From: Bimuria novae-zelandiae CBS 107.79
Taxonomy: Eukaryota > Ascomycota > Dothideomycetes > Pleosporales > Didymosphaeriaceae
Reading direction: 5' to 3'
Length of the DNA stretch: 64,000 nt
NCBI GenBank assembly: GCA_010015655.1
Contig: ML976735.1
Coordinates: forward strand, 265,144-329,143
Shown: positions 24,501-35,342 of the stretch, piece by piece
Layout: each line of letters starts with the position of its first letter
How positions within the stretch are numbered: the first letter of the stretch is position 1
The notes under the pieces: model-generated
What the model was told of the DNA's origin: nothing
The model's input: the letters and a program-made list of their open reading frames with translations, nothing else
Database searches by the model: none
Program-made: the position numbers and the translations under genes

Positions 24501-26600
24501 AGACTATTCTTATAGATCTCAACTAGAACTAGAGCTAGAGCTTAATTCTAAATCTAAATTTAAGGATAAGATTAAGGATACTTAACTAACTCTTAAAGAG
24601 ATACTAGAGAAGAACGAAATACGCTAATCTATATATTAGTTAGATAATGTAGGTTAGGGAAAAGGGTACGCTCTAGCTCTAAAAGGAGCAGAACTAGATT
24701 AAAAGATTAATAATATAAAGTAACGTAAAGAGATTAGTAGTCAATTATTATAAAAGAACGTAATAAAAGGTAAGCATAGTTAGAAGCTAAGAAACTTTAG
24801 TACGTACCTAGTAATATTTATAGCTTATATTAATTCTATATTACTAGTAAAGCTACTTAGCAAAGCGTTAAAGACTTAATTATGCTATAATTAGCTACTA
24901 CTAGATCTAAAGAGATGGAAAGATCTAGATTATTATTTATTTAGTACTAAGTTTAAGAAAGTAAGCTAAAAAGGGATTGATTATATTATTAGCTATAAAT
25001 ACTTTAGAAGAGCTCTAAAGGCTACTAAGTAAGTAGATATAAAAGTGCTACTACTTATATAGGTATTCTTGTACAAGTTTGACAAGGATAGATACCTCTA
25101 TAAGTTTAAAGCTCGACTAGTTGTCTAAGGAGATCTGTAGCAAGACTAGGGCGATACGTACGCAGTAACGCTAGCTATAAAGATTTTTAGATACCTTATC
25201 ACCCTAGCAGTAGCATTTAACATAGATCTATCCTAGTACAATGTACTTAACGCCTTTTTTAACGCATTGCTTAATTAAACTACCTACGTACGCTATCTAG
25301 AAGGATATAAGAAAGAATTTGCAAAACTACTAGAGCTTAAGCGAGCTTTATACGGACTCCGTAACGTACCGCGACTATAGTATAAGTATCTTACTATAAT
25401 ACTTAAGAAAATAAGATTAAGACAAGTGCCTAAAGTACTTTATTTATATAATAGTAATTAGCTTATTATCTTCTTCTTTATTAACGATATAGTAGTAGCT
25501 ATATTTTAGAGCAATTAGGATGCCTATTATTAATTTAATAAATAACTAAAAGTAATCTATAATATATAACACTTAAAAGAGCTAAAATAATTCTTAGGTA
25601 TATAAGTTATTTAAAATTATAAATAGAAGCAGATCTAGCTGCTCAAAGATAGCTTTATTAATAAGGTAATAAAAAAGTATAATATTATAAGTACGAAATA
25701 CCTAGTAGTACTACTAGTAAATAAATATCTTAGCCTAAGTATAAAAGAACTAGATAATTAGTGCACGAAACACTATTAAGAGCTTATTAGATCGCTAGCC
25801 TACATAGTAATATATACACGGCCAGACGTTGCACATGCTTACTTAGAGCTATCTCGTCACCTATAGAATCTAAGATAGAAGCATGTCAACGCAGCATATT
25901 ATTATATAGAAGTATTTAATTACGATAAAGAAGTTAGCTATAGAAGTTTAAAAAGGCACTAGTAGTTAAACTATTTACTTAAGTTTAAGCTTAGGGGGTG
26001 TAAAACTAGTTAATAGTAAGCTACTATTCTATAAAGTATTAAATATAGCTTTTATAGATAACCTAAAAACTTAATAAAGCTTATAAAGATACTTATTTAT
26101 GCTCTATAGCATACCTATTAATTAGAAAGCAAAGCTATAGCACTTAGTTATAAAATTAATTACTAAAGTAGAGCTTTTAGTTCTACTAATAGCTACTAGC
26201 AAGCTTTAAGCATAGAATTAATTATTTAAATATATTAACTTTTACTTAGAAACTACGCTAGCTATCTACTACAACAACCTATAAATAGTAGGGATTATTA
26301 CTAAGGATAAGAATAAGCTATTTATAAAACTATACTATGTTAACACCTACTAGTATTAGCTAAGATAAGAATAAATAAAAGAATATATGTTAATTTAGTA
26401 AAAGCCTACTAATTAGATGCTAGCTAATAGACTTACTAACAGCCTTATACGTTAAAAGCACGCTAACTTTGTAAAATAACTTAAAATACAAGATATTAAG
26501 AAATACTTATAAGAAGGGCATAGCCTATAGAGAACTTTAGATTCTATTGTATACTGCCTATTTAGGTATTGTACAAAGATTAGCTTTGGTGTAGGTACAC
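21560..26600 (+). pseudogene. Copia Gag-Pol relic
   Basis: The pre-integrase/zinc region near 23510-23600 reads HVIQGHAGREAIKHLPKSVK. Reverse transcriptase begins near 25080 (YKFDKDRYLYKFKARLVV) and includes LELKRALYGLRNVPRL near 25330-25375. The catalytic FVDDI motif is now FINDI at 25477-25491, a double RIP-type change. RNase H text (NNL*IVGIITKDKNKLF) appears near 26275-26325, and KHANFVK near the end. Stops occur throughout. Confidence 0.88.
22616..22838. repeat. Solo LTR (223 bp) nested in the Copia element
   Basis: It starts TGTAATGAGGTA and ends TACCTCGTTACA, so the ends are a near-perfect inverted repeat of the TG..CA type. AGTAA lies immediately on both sides (22611-22615 and 22839-22843), a perfect 5-bp target duplication. 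Composition is close to normal while the surrounding Copia body is RIP-mutated, so it is a later insertion that was then reduced to one LTR by recombination. Confidence 0.85.
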
Positions 26601-26616
26601 CGCAGCTAGGGGGGTG

Positions 26617-26788
26617 TGTAGCCACGTGACTTACGTCAGAGGTTGTGTAGAAGGTTCCATCTAGGTGCACAGACCATTTACTTCAAGATAAAGCTCTCGC
26701 CCGCTCCTTTCTTCCTCGGGAGACTCCTCACTCCACTCTTTCTCTGCAGATAGCAATACAGCTTGTTGTCCTTATTTGCCTGCCCACA
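26617..26788 (+). repeat. 3' LTR of the Copia element at 21268
   Basis: 172 bp; it directly follows the purine-rich tract and is followed by the CAATC duplication. It is nearly free of RIP changes. Confidence 0.92.
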
Positions 26789-27431
26789 CAATCGCGTTCC
26801 AACATCGTCCTCGCCAACTTTACGCCAACGCGCCTACTCACCATCGGTTTCCTTGAACGCCACTCGAATTCCTCTCAATATCTCCCCAGTCAACACTAAT
26901 GTTGAAGAACACTTGAAAATCGGTGAGCGTAGTCGGCCAGATCGCCACTTCTCGACTCCTAACCGGGATACTGGGGGTATTATGCAGGAGCACTCATTAA
27001 CGCCGTAGGCGTAAGCCTGATCCTGCATGTTCCAGCCCGTATATTCAGGCCGACTCAGCCAATGCTAATTTCGGGGTTAGAAAGTAAGGCTCTGTGCGCC
27101 TACGGTCAGGACAGTTATCACCATGACCCAGCCCCTACATCCTGCGGAGCGCATGTTCCAGCCCCTATTTTGAGGCAGATGAGCTAGACTATCCATACCA
27201 GATATGTCGCGGCGCGCATGACCCAACATCGGAGCACAAGCCCATGTGCACAGCCATGCGGCACGGCACGGCACGGCACGGCTAGGCAGCTGCGCTGTGG
27301 GAAGGATGTCTGCAGGTAAAGACGACCAGGCGCCACAGTCAAAGTCATGCACAGCGTACCTTAGACAGCCCACCTCACGAAATTCACCTTCGCCAGGTTT
27401 ATCCTCAAGACAGCACGCGACACCAAGCACC
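26789..27431. other. Upstream region of the small unknown gene
   Basis: Unique sequence, normal composition. It contains a CGGCA microrepeat at about 27260-27283 and several CCAGCCC(C/G)TA-like phrases (27030-27160) of unclear meaning. I see no convincing gene. A reading frame extends upstream of 27432 to 27246 but includes the CGGCA microrepeat and looks non-coding. Confidence 0.4.
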
Positions 27432-28064
27432 ATGGTACCCAACAATCATCATCAACAGCACCAGCCAAATGTGTCTTCTACGAGCCAACTCCACGTTGCT
27501 TCTCCAGCACCAACAGAAACGGCGGCAACGGAAACAACTCCTGAGCATCAGCGCTACTCTACCGATCCCTTTGACCCAAATTTTCGCTTCATTAGTACTT
27601 GGAACGAGGAACAAAGGGCCAACTACCTCACCACAGCCGGTATACCCTTGAGCGCCAATTTTTTCGATGTGTACGAATCGGTCGAACACGCCGAGTTCGC
27701 GCGGCCGATGGAACAACTACAGGTGCGACTGCGTCAGCGTGGTTTGGAGGATCAAGTCAACAGGATTATGAATCATCGCGACGCGGCGCTGCCGGAATCA
27801 GTGGCGGTGCCGCCATTCGAAGACCGTAGAAGGAATTTTGAGAATGCGATGAGGTTTCTCAGGGATTCGGGCGAAGAAGAAGAGTTCTTGGAGTGGGTCA
27901 ACGAGATTCTCCAAACGACATTGTTGAGGAGTCAGGTTCTCATGGAAGAAGTTCCCATACAGAGATTACTAGAAGCTGGAGATGTGGTGGGGCATGCATT
28001 TATCCAGATGGAACGCGCCATTAATCCGTGGCATCAAGAAGATAAGAGCGTAGAGCAGCCGTAG
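27432..28064 (+). CDS. Uncharacterised 210-aa protein
   Basis: An intronless frame from the ATG in CACCATGG (good fungal start context) to TAG. The first 45 residues are rich in His, Gln, Ser and Thr and likely disordered. The remainder (FDPNFRFISTWNEEQRANYL onward) is acidic, Glu/Arg-rich and probably helical, with a run of Glu near residues 152-155. I see no signal peptide, membrane segment or recognised motif. Its codon use resembles the neighbouring genes and it shows no RIP. The upstream in-frame Met at 27246 would add 62 low-complexity residues and is less likely. It converges on the GT90 gene, about 270 bp away. Confidence 0.65.
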   Translation: MVPNNHHQQHQPNVSSTSQLHVASPAPTETAATETTPEHQRYSTDPFDPNFRFISTWNEEQRANYLTTAGIPLSANFFDVYESVEHAEFARPMEQLQVRLRQRGLEDQVNRIMNHRDAALPESVAVPPFEDRRRNFENAMRFLRDSGEEEEFLEWVNEILQTTLLRSQVLMEEVPIQRLLEAGDVVGHAFIQMERAINPWHQEDKSVEQP

Positions 28065-28333
28065 TAAGAGTGGTGGAGCATCTTTGGAAGGTAGTCATTC
28101 ATTTTGCGCGGTTGTGTATAAAATCTGTTGACTCAGTATATTGGCTGATTCTATCCAAAACTGTTGCTTCGCTATCCTTGTTCAGTTGCCTACATATGTG
28201 ACAACATCCTCACTAACACTGTAGCGTTAATTTCTTCCAGGCGCTGCAGGGAATACGATCGTCGTTCAGGGCTCGTACGCTGTGTTTAATCAGCCTTATC
28301 CTACCAGGTCTCGCCCAGGCATGCATGTGTGAC

Positions 28334-29797
28334 TCACACGAAGGTCTCAAACGGCACACCCCTCAATTGTTTTCCGCCTCCGGTGAGAGCCCACGGTTTC
28401 GGACGAAAACTTACTTCTGCCCAAGAGCGAATCAGTTGGCGCCAATAGCAAGCTTGGGCAGCTGGGGTGAGGTATCTGTCCCGGAAGGTCTTCGCGCTGT
28501 TCCTTGCGATTCGTTTCGCGAATTCTGAGTTCTGGAGCAATTCTTGTACCTTGGATTCTAGATCAGAAAAATCGCGTTCGACTTGAATAAAATTCTGGCC
28601 TGGTCCTGATAGTTCGAGTACGCTTTGGTGCAGTTCTATCCACTCGCTCTTGTGCATTATAGTTATTGATTCGCAATTGAGAAGATACTTTGCGCGACCA
28701 GAGTAACTTCGCCCTGCACATTTTATATTAGCTTCTGTGTGTAGGATCGAAACCTGACTTGGTTGGATTCTTCGTCGCAGCTTCCTCACGTGATGATACG
28801 TTCAGAAACGACCAAAGGGTGTGAGGCTGAACAAACCTTCAGTGCGTATGAGAAACTGGTGGCTGCAATGGTCTACCATAGACAAAGCTGCGGAATCTCT
28901 CGCCACATCGGTGCGGTTCTTCCATTTCACTTCTTGGACATCCGCCCAGGCTTTCCCTTGCGATACTCTTAATAACGCGCTACGGACTTTGTTCGTCTTA
29001 GCAGCGCCACGCCACAGCGCTTTGCGGATTTTTTTCTCCCAACCCACCTCGTTCGCTTTGATTTCAGCGCGGATTTGCTCATAGTTCCCCACCAAATCTA
29101 GTGGCCGCGACCAATACCCGAAATCTGGCATAAGCCAGATCTTCTCATCAACAGCCAGCCGTATCAGTGCCCAGAAGGCATGGTCTCGGTGTCGTGAATC
29201 TGGAATGTCACTGACAACAAAAGAGAATTCGATGTTTGGGAGTGGCTCTGAACTTGTGGGCGATAGCGCGATCGATTTGGTGGAGCGTACCAAGCGCACG
29301 GCTAACCATATAATCATCGCTGATTTTAGATTCGAGGACGTAAAGCTAAGCAAAAGATTAGTAATTTGGCTTTCCGGTCCCCAATTACTGGAGAACCATC
29401 CGAACGTAAAAGCCACCTTCTGGTTGTATATCATCGCCCTCACCGCGCCTTCAGGTTTCCAACCCAGGTCAATATCGGTTTCTTCAACGTATCCAACCTT
29501 GTTTCGATGTTCGACGGCTCGCTCGATTTCGTGAAACAAGCTCTTGAATTCGGAAGAACATTGCGATGCAGTGAGTCCATAACGATCAAGCTCAATCATC
29601 GGATCATGTAGTTGAAAATTCGCTTCCGAAATGTTGCTTGAGGATGCCTGGTAGAATGACGTCGAATGAGTGCCCATCCTGGTCTTAGTCGGTGTAAGGG
29701 CCGCAGGGACACTCAAACCAATTTTGAGAAAGATACATGCTATGAGCAATAGGATGCAAGCAATCCAAAAGAATAGACGGAATGTTCGACTTCTCAT
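28334..29797 (-). CDS. GT90 (CAP10-like) glycosyltransferase, type II membrane protein
   Basis: Two exons, 29797..28837 and 28713..28334, are joined across a 123-bp intron (GTTTGT..TGTGCAG with an upstream GCTAAT branch site). The join reads LIRTEGRSYSGRAKYLLNCE, the conserved CAP10 motif, which neither exon gives alone. The product is 446 residues. The start at 29797 puts a membrane anchor at about residues 7-28 (FFWIACILLLIACIFL), so the catalytic domain should face the Golgi lumen. Other family motifs are MPDFGYWSRP, KALWRGAAKTNKVR and KSEWIELHQ. Family members transfer xylose or other sugars; fungal CAP10 homologues take part in capsule or cell-wall glycan synthesis. The exact donor and acceptor cannot be read from sequence. 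Confidence 0.88.
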
Positions 29798-31291
29798 ATC
29801 GATGATATTGAATTGAATCACTCAAGAACCTAGAGAGAATGGCTCTAGGCTTCGACTTTTGTACAGAAACTTTTTCACTCTCATTGACATGCCGGACTCC
29901 TACATAGCTATGTTTAGCCGAGTCAATGACGCAATCGAAACGCTGCGCCGTATTACGTTGGATATAGGGCACAGCTTTATGTCCCGACGAGGCTGATAGA
30001 TATTTTAAGATGATACAAACACGCCGTAAAGATGCTGTATCTGACACAACGTGAGACAATGCGCCGTGCTACCTTAGCATGAGTTTTAGCGACACGACAT
30101 ACTTCCCACGAGCTGTCAAGATTGACCTTAGAAAGAACACAATTAGTGCCAAACAATTCGGTGATATGGACCCCTACCATGCATTGTGCTATACGTTGTT
30201 GACGTGAAACGGGTTGTGAGACACCACGCGCACGCCGCCATGGTGCATATGGGAAGTCCGACCCAGCTATGAATATCTTCCGAGGCAGTGAAACGGTGCA
30301 GGATGTTGTCGCACCACAAGGTGAAATCTCAGCTACGGCACAGTCGCTTACATGTCGCTTCTCGGGTACCATTCCCTAGGTAATCACAGAGACCTCATCA
30401 AATGTCATTTCTGTTCATAACGCGCACTTCGGCATCCGGAACAGTTCAACTTCATGGCAGGTCTAATATGATGGATTAAAGAGACTAAATGAGTAGCTGA
30501 TCATGAAATCTAAATACATGACACTTTCCCTGAATAGCTGGAGTGGGAATGACTCTCTAGGCCTGGCAAATATGTTCAACTTCAAATTAATAAGTTCATT
30601 CGATGAAACACTGTGAAATAGGTAGGAGAGTGAGATAAAAAATTTTTTAACTGTTTAAGAGCTAGGTGGAGAGCGGTGCGTCTAGTAGAGTTGAATAATA
30701 GTAGAAAGTGTCGAGTTTGAAAGGAAAGCCGCGTTGTGTTACCGTTAGCGTTCCGTAGGTGGATTTATTTTTCTCAACTGCACGAAACAACCCAAAACAT
30801 TAATTAAGACAGGGTCACATGCAAGTAACCTCCGTTTCCACAAATCTATCCACTGTGCGGTAGCCCGATATGCGCTTGTGCGTGACAGACACTGTGGTAA
30901 CCGTACGGATTTTGATTGATGGAAGATCATTTCCAGATGCGCGATCATATCATAGTCGCGATTGGTTGTCTTTCTCCACTTCTCGGGTCGTGCATAGCTT
31001 ATCCGGGTTATCCCCGCGTTTTAGCGTCGTCATGTGCACGGAAGGATGCCAAGTGTAGCGCGTACCAATACGAAGCCCAACCAACGATGCCCAGACTGTT
31101 ATTCACCGCTAGTGTTCTCTTCCCCACGGGCTCTTCTCCATCACAATGCCCAACCTGTGGAGCCCTGCAGGTCTTCTCAAGGCCAAATTTCTGCGAGCAG
31201 GCCCTTACATTGAGCTAAGAGGTAATGTTTAGCCGAGGAAGAGAAGTAGTTGAAGCCCGCGGGCGGCTTGCAAGCTTGCGAGGATGGAAGG
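29798..31291. other. Intergenic region between divergent GT90 and exopolygalacturonase genes
   Basis: About 1.5 kb without a supported gene; it should contain both promoters. CCCCGC at 31012-31017 and CCCCAC at 31122-31127 match, on the minus strand, the SYGGRG consensus of the carbon-repression factor CreA, which would suit a polygalacturonase gene. These matches are short and could be chance. Confidence 0.45.
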
Positions 31292-31298
31292 TATAAAA
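31292..31298 (+). promoter_or_regulatory. TATA box of the exopolygalacturonase gene
   Basis: TATAAAA lies 69 bp upstream of the ATG at 31361, a usual distance in filamentous fungi with a short leader. The intervening leader has no ATG. Confidence 0.6.
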
Positions 31299-31360
31299 GG
31301 TGGAAGATTCCGCCAAAGACGAAGGCAACTTGAGAGTCTCTTACTTATCCTCTTACCGTC

Positions 31361-32749
31361 ATGACAACCCTGAAGTCTTGGATAGTAGCCTCACTGCTAC
31401 TGGTGTCCGTAAACAGCGCATCGGTGGATGAAACCTTTCTCTCAACACTACGCAGTCCTCGTTCATTTTATGCACAAGCCTCTCCCTCGAGGAACAAGAC
31501 ATGCGTCGCCTTATCTCACAATGACCCATTGACAGATGACGCATCCAACATTCTCTCAGCAATTGAAGACTGCAACAATGGCGGCCATGTCATTTTCGCC
31601 GACAAGCTCACGTATACGATCGCTTCGCCGCTCAACCTAACCAACCTCAACGCAGTCGATCTCGACATACAGGGCACTCTGTCATTCACCGACAATATAA
31701 CATATTGGGTGGACAATGCCTTCGACCTAGTGTACCAAAACGCCACATCTTTCTTCGCCTTGGGTGGACAGGACGTCCACGTTTACGGCGCGGGGGAAGT
31801 CCACGGAAACGGACAAACGTGGTGGGATGCATACCCGGGAAACAAGAAGCTGAAACGCCCTGTTCTATTTGCTGTTGTGGGGTTAGATGGTGGCAGTGTT
31901 TCACAGATCAAACTACGGAACTCTCCTTTCTGGCACAATATTGTGATGGAGTCAAAGAATGTTATTTACTCCGGCTTGGACTTTTTCTCGACGAGCAACA
32001 ACGGCAATTTCGAGAAGAACACAGATGGATGGGATATTTACCGAAGCGATAACATCTTGATTGAGAACTCAACGATCACGAACGGCGACGGTACGTTTCC
32101 TATATCCCAGTTCGCTTTTGGAATGGTACTTAATGGTATGCTAATGCATTGGTTAGACTGCGTTTCCTTCAAGCCTAACAGCACGAATGTGCTCGTGCAG
32201 AACTTGTACTGCAACGGCACGCACGGTATCTCGGTCGGCAGTCTCGGACAATACCCCGAGCGTGTCGACTACGTGGAGAACATTCTCGTGCGCAATATCA
32301 CCATGGAAAACTCCTCCGAGGGCGCACGTATCAAGGTATGGCCAGACGCTTACTCAGAGAAGTCAGAGGCCTTGACTGGAGGTGGCGGAAGAGGACTCGT
32401 CCGTAACGTGACCTACGATGGGATGCGTCTCACCAATGTCGACTATGGAATTACCATTACCCAGTGTTATGGTCAAGATGATGAGGAGGAATGCTTCAAG
32501 CACCCAAGCAAGCTGAATATCACCGACGTTACATTTCGTAACATCCGCGGCCGCACAAACCGCGTTTTCTCGCCCATCGTGGGACATCTGGTCTGCTCTA
32601 GCCCTTACACCTGCTCAGGGATTCTGGCCGAGGACGTTGACATCAGAACCATCAACGGCTCTAATCTAGTAACATGCCGGAACTTGGATACTGAGAGCCT
32701 GGGTGGGCTGAATTGCACTGAGTGGAGCAAAGGCTATAATCCAGCCTGA
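31361..32749 (+). CDS. Secreted exopolygalacturonase, GH28
   Basis: Exons 31361..32090 and 32157..32749; the product is 440 residues. The 66-bp intron (GTACGT..GGTTAG) is in frame and has no stop, so an uninterrupted frame spans it, but only splicing restores NGDDCVSFKPN. GH28 catalytic motifs are complete: N220-T-D222, D243-D244, G264-T-H266-G and R301-I-K303. The GTHGISVGSLG form of the third motif is typical of exo-acting enzymes (endo-enzymes usually have GHG). A signal peptide covers about residues 1-20 (cut after VNSA). At least eight N-glycosylation sequons fit a secreted protein. It should release galacturonic acid from the non-reducing ends of pectin outside the cell. Right-handed beta-helix fold expected. 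A TATA box is 69 bp upstream. Confidence 0.93.
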   Translation: MTTLKSWIVASLLLVSVNSASVDETFLSTLRSPRSFYAQASPSRNKTCVALSHNDPLTDDASNILSAIEDCNNGGHVIFADKLTYTIASPLNLTNLNAVDLDIQGTLSFTDNITYWVDNAFDLVYQNATSFFALGGQDVHVYGAGEVHGNGQTWWDAYPGNKKLKRPVLFAVVGLDGGSVSQIKLRNSPFWHNIVMESKNVIYSGLDFFSTSNNGNFEKNTDGWDIYRSDNILIENSTITNGDGTFPISQFAFGMVLNGMLMHWLDCVSFKPNSTNVLVQNLYCNGTHGISVGSLGQYPERVDYVENILVRNITMENSSEGARIKVWPDAYSEKSEALTGGGGRGLVRNVTYDGMRLTNVDYGITITQCYGQDDEEECFKHPSKLNITDVTFRNIRGRTNRVFSPIVGHLVCSSPYTCSGILAEDVDIRTINGSNLVTCRNLDTESLGGLNCTEWSKGYNPA

Positions 32750-32946
32750 TTCTGTTCCATAGAGGAACGAAAAGTAATAGAGCTTCATTACAATACATTT
32801 CTGTAGATTGATCAATAGTTCAGATTTGATAACGACGCCAAAGGAAACCCATACTTGAGTGTACAGTAGGCGAAGGAGTAGTAGACAGGACGTCACTCAA
32901 TTGAGTAATGACACTGGAGATTATTGCATTATTGTTTAGCACAGAT

Positions 32947-33643
32947 TCAACGAAGATGCTGCGTGCGAACATGTCTATCAAAATTGTCCTTTCTCGCAAA
33001 CCCTTTGCCAAGTTCAGACGAGTGCTTGCAGCCCGAGTAAGGGCAGTAAAATGGCATCGGGCCGTGAACGAACTCTGGGTGTTTCGAACTTCGATGACGA
33101 TCAAGGTCTTTTCTGAACTGGAACGCTTGACTGCACTGAGTTTCCGTGCATTTGAAGGGGCGGTTGTGCTTCATGTGGTGTTTGCTGCGAGCTTGAATGA
33201 GGCGAAGGCTATCAAGTATCGATGAGCACTTACTTGAGTAGATGTCGCTTTGGAAACATCTCCCCGCAAGTAGTGCATTGCAAGGGGTCGTCGATAGCAA
33301 CGGCCTCTGTGGGAGTCTCCAATGAGGCATGCGGAATGTCATCACCGATTTCATCGTAGGGTAGGGAGCGGCTAGCGATACTCTCATCTTCTTCAGGGGA
33401 TTGGGGAGCAGGCGGTCTAATCTCTTCGTGCACTTCACTTTCCTGGCTAGCAGGGTAGTAAGAACGTGGCGATTGATTCCCGCCATTATCTGGCAGAGGG
33501 CCGTCATTGCATAGCTGAAGCCACGCAGGATCGACAAACAGAAAAGGTTCAGGTTGTAGTGTGGGATGAAGATTTTCTTCGGACGGGCCTGGTGGATTCT
33601 GACTCGAAATAGGGGCCGGCTGCTTGGATAGGTGGGAAAGTGT
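32947..33643 (-). CDS. C2H2 zinc-finger protein (5' end unresolved)
   Basis: The last exon (33184..32947) joins the previous one (ending 33234) across a 49-bp intron (GTAAGT..CGCAG). The join completes a classical finger, CTTCGEMFPKRHLLNKHHMKH, with C-X2-C-X12-H-X3-H spacing. Two further fingers follow: one from FKCTETQCSQAFQF to DRHRSSKH, and one from FYCPYSGCKHSSELG to NFDRHVRTQH. The region before the fingers is Pro/Ser/Glu-rich (about 130 residues open to 33643) and has no in-frame ATG, so a further upstream exon must exist; I could not place its splice sites. Likely a nuclear DNA-binding protein. It converges on the polygalacturonase gene, about 200 bp apart; a regulatory link is possible but unproven. 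Confidence 0.72.
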
Positions 33644-35342
33644 TCACCTGCTGAGGAAAGTCGAAGCGAAGTTGAAGAGCGGACCAAGCGTACCCCAACA
33701 GGAAAGTGCACGAAGAAAAAGAGTAAAAACGTCCACTGGAGATGTAAATGAGTGGATGCGGTTCCACCTCCAGAGGTGACCGTAGAGGAAAAGAACAGCA
33801 GGTGGAAGGCGGGCGTACTTTATGGTAGGCCTCAATCTGAAGGACTCCCAGAAGGCAACCGCCCCTATACCTAGGTAGGACTAAACTGCATGGTAGGCCT
33901 CATTTATCTCAAACAATGCTCTCGTTGCATCAGAAATCGTGCTCGAAGTAATTCCATTCGGCTACCAGATCTCATCGCTGTATAACAACACCTTTGCCAT
34001 CGCAAGTGGTTATATCGAAATTAACAATCGCTCATGCTTTCTTCTCACGCGTGTTGCGATAGTGAGATCGCTAACATCACAAACCCGATACCATCGCTTC
34101 TGGTTATCATTGTGCCATCTTCGCCGCGAACTACGGTTCCCTCACCTCAACACCAAGCTTCTCGTTGGATCACCACAATGACGTTTCTTAGGTAAAGGTC
34201 CTACATACGCCATCCCATGACTCGCTATCTCTCGTTCTGCATCCCGCATCTCCCGCACGTGGCAGCGCACAGCGCCCACAAACTAATCATTCACTTCCGC
34301 CCGGTCCGATATCGGCCTCCACCCACCTCCTTCTTACTCTTATCTCGCTCCGCTCCGCCCATCCAAAATGCCATCTCCGTTCTGACCCGCATCGTAGCTT
34401 CCGTCTCTGCGTCCGTATTGGCGCTGGCGTTCGTGATCGCGTCCCCATGATGATCGCCTGGGGAAGGCGCGACCAGTACCGCCTAGATGGCAACCACAAC
34501 ACTGCGCCCGCACAACACTGCCGACGAGACTATCCAGATACTTTTGCCAGAGCGATTGTGTATCCCCCTTCTTCCATGTATCCGCGATACTCTTGTAACG
34601 AAGGTCGCTCACACCAGCCGTACAGCTCCGCCGACATCGGCCATTCCCCCAGTGTCTCCATTACCCATCCATCTACCGAACCCAACCCGTTTCCGCCATT
34701 CCCAATTTCCTCCTTCGCCTCACATCCTCTCGTTCCTAACCCCGCCTCCCGCAGCCAAGCACTCGGCGTCCCTCGTTGCTTCTTCGGCCTGTAGCAGGCT
34801 TGGACAAGGCTTCGCGTGCTTCGCCTGCGCTTGTCCAGCCAATCGACGCCATACGCGCCATGTGTGTGGCACACCGTGGCACACTGTGACAACTTGGCTG
34901 TAGAGCTTGCCTGGACGACCGAGTGTGCGAGGTACACAAGGGGATGTACAGTGGCGCGATAAACGTGTGGAGAGATGGGTGAGCGATCACGGGCGGATCG
35001 CGCCGATGGTGAAAGGGAGAGTTGCTGCCACCACGTGACGCGGCGCAATGCTCCACGAGCGCAGACGACAAACACATCACGCCTTCGATACCGAATGGAT
35101 ACGACGACATTAGCTAGGTAGTAAATAAGACGAGCAGAAAAAGCACATATACACGCATAAAATCCTGAACGGGAGCATGATGATTAAAGTGAGAGTTGTA
35201 TTAGGAGTTTGCTACGATATACAGCAACTACAGTCAGCGCATTCTCAAAGCACGACGTCATAAAAACTTAATCAATCGGGTATATCATTCCACCGGGCAC
35301 GCAGGGCAGAGCGCCCTCGTGCCATGCAAATACTCAAGATAT
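33644..35342. other. Intergenic region; possible 5' exon of the zinc-finger gene and weak coding hints
   Basis: No gene can be firmly called. The zinc-finger gene probably starts here. On the minus strand around 34612-34520 the peptide DLRYKSIADTWKKGDTQSLW looks protein-like, but flanking frames are unconvincing. The plus strand at 34487-34903 has a long Pro/Ser-rich frame that is probably non-coding. Confidence 0.35.

Larger units (their letters stand above)
21268..26788 (+). mobile_element. Ty1/Copia LTR retrotransposon, RIP-degraded, with perfect 5-bp TSD
   Basis: Direct 172-bp LTRs (21268-21439 and 26617-26788, TGTAGCC..GCCCACA) enclose 5.2 kb. Target duplications CAATC (21263-21267 and 26789-26793) are identical. 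A purine tract CTAGGGGGGTG precedes the 3' LTR, and a primer-site-like TTATAAGTCTAAC follows the 5' LTR. Order is Gag, integrase, reverse transcriptase, RNase H. A solo LTR of another element is nested at 22616-22838. The two LTRs differ at seven sites, all transitions; six of these are C/G in the right LTR and T/A in the left, in CpA or TpG context. Confidence 0.93.

Noticed and set aside
7041..26788. AT-rich block as centromere or mitochondrial insertion
   Set aside because: Transposase, LTR and TIR structure with RIP-type stops accounts for the composition.
34530..35075. 181-codon minus-strand frame
   Set aside because: Biased composition, no domain-like text, overlapped by equally long frames on the other strand; typical of GC-richer intergenic DNA.
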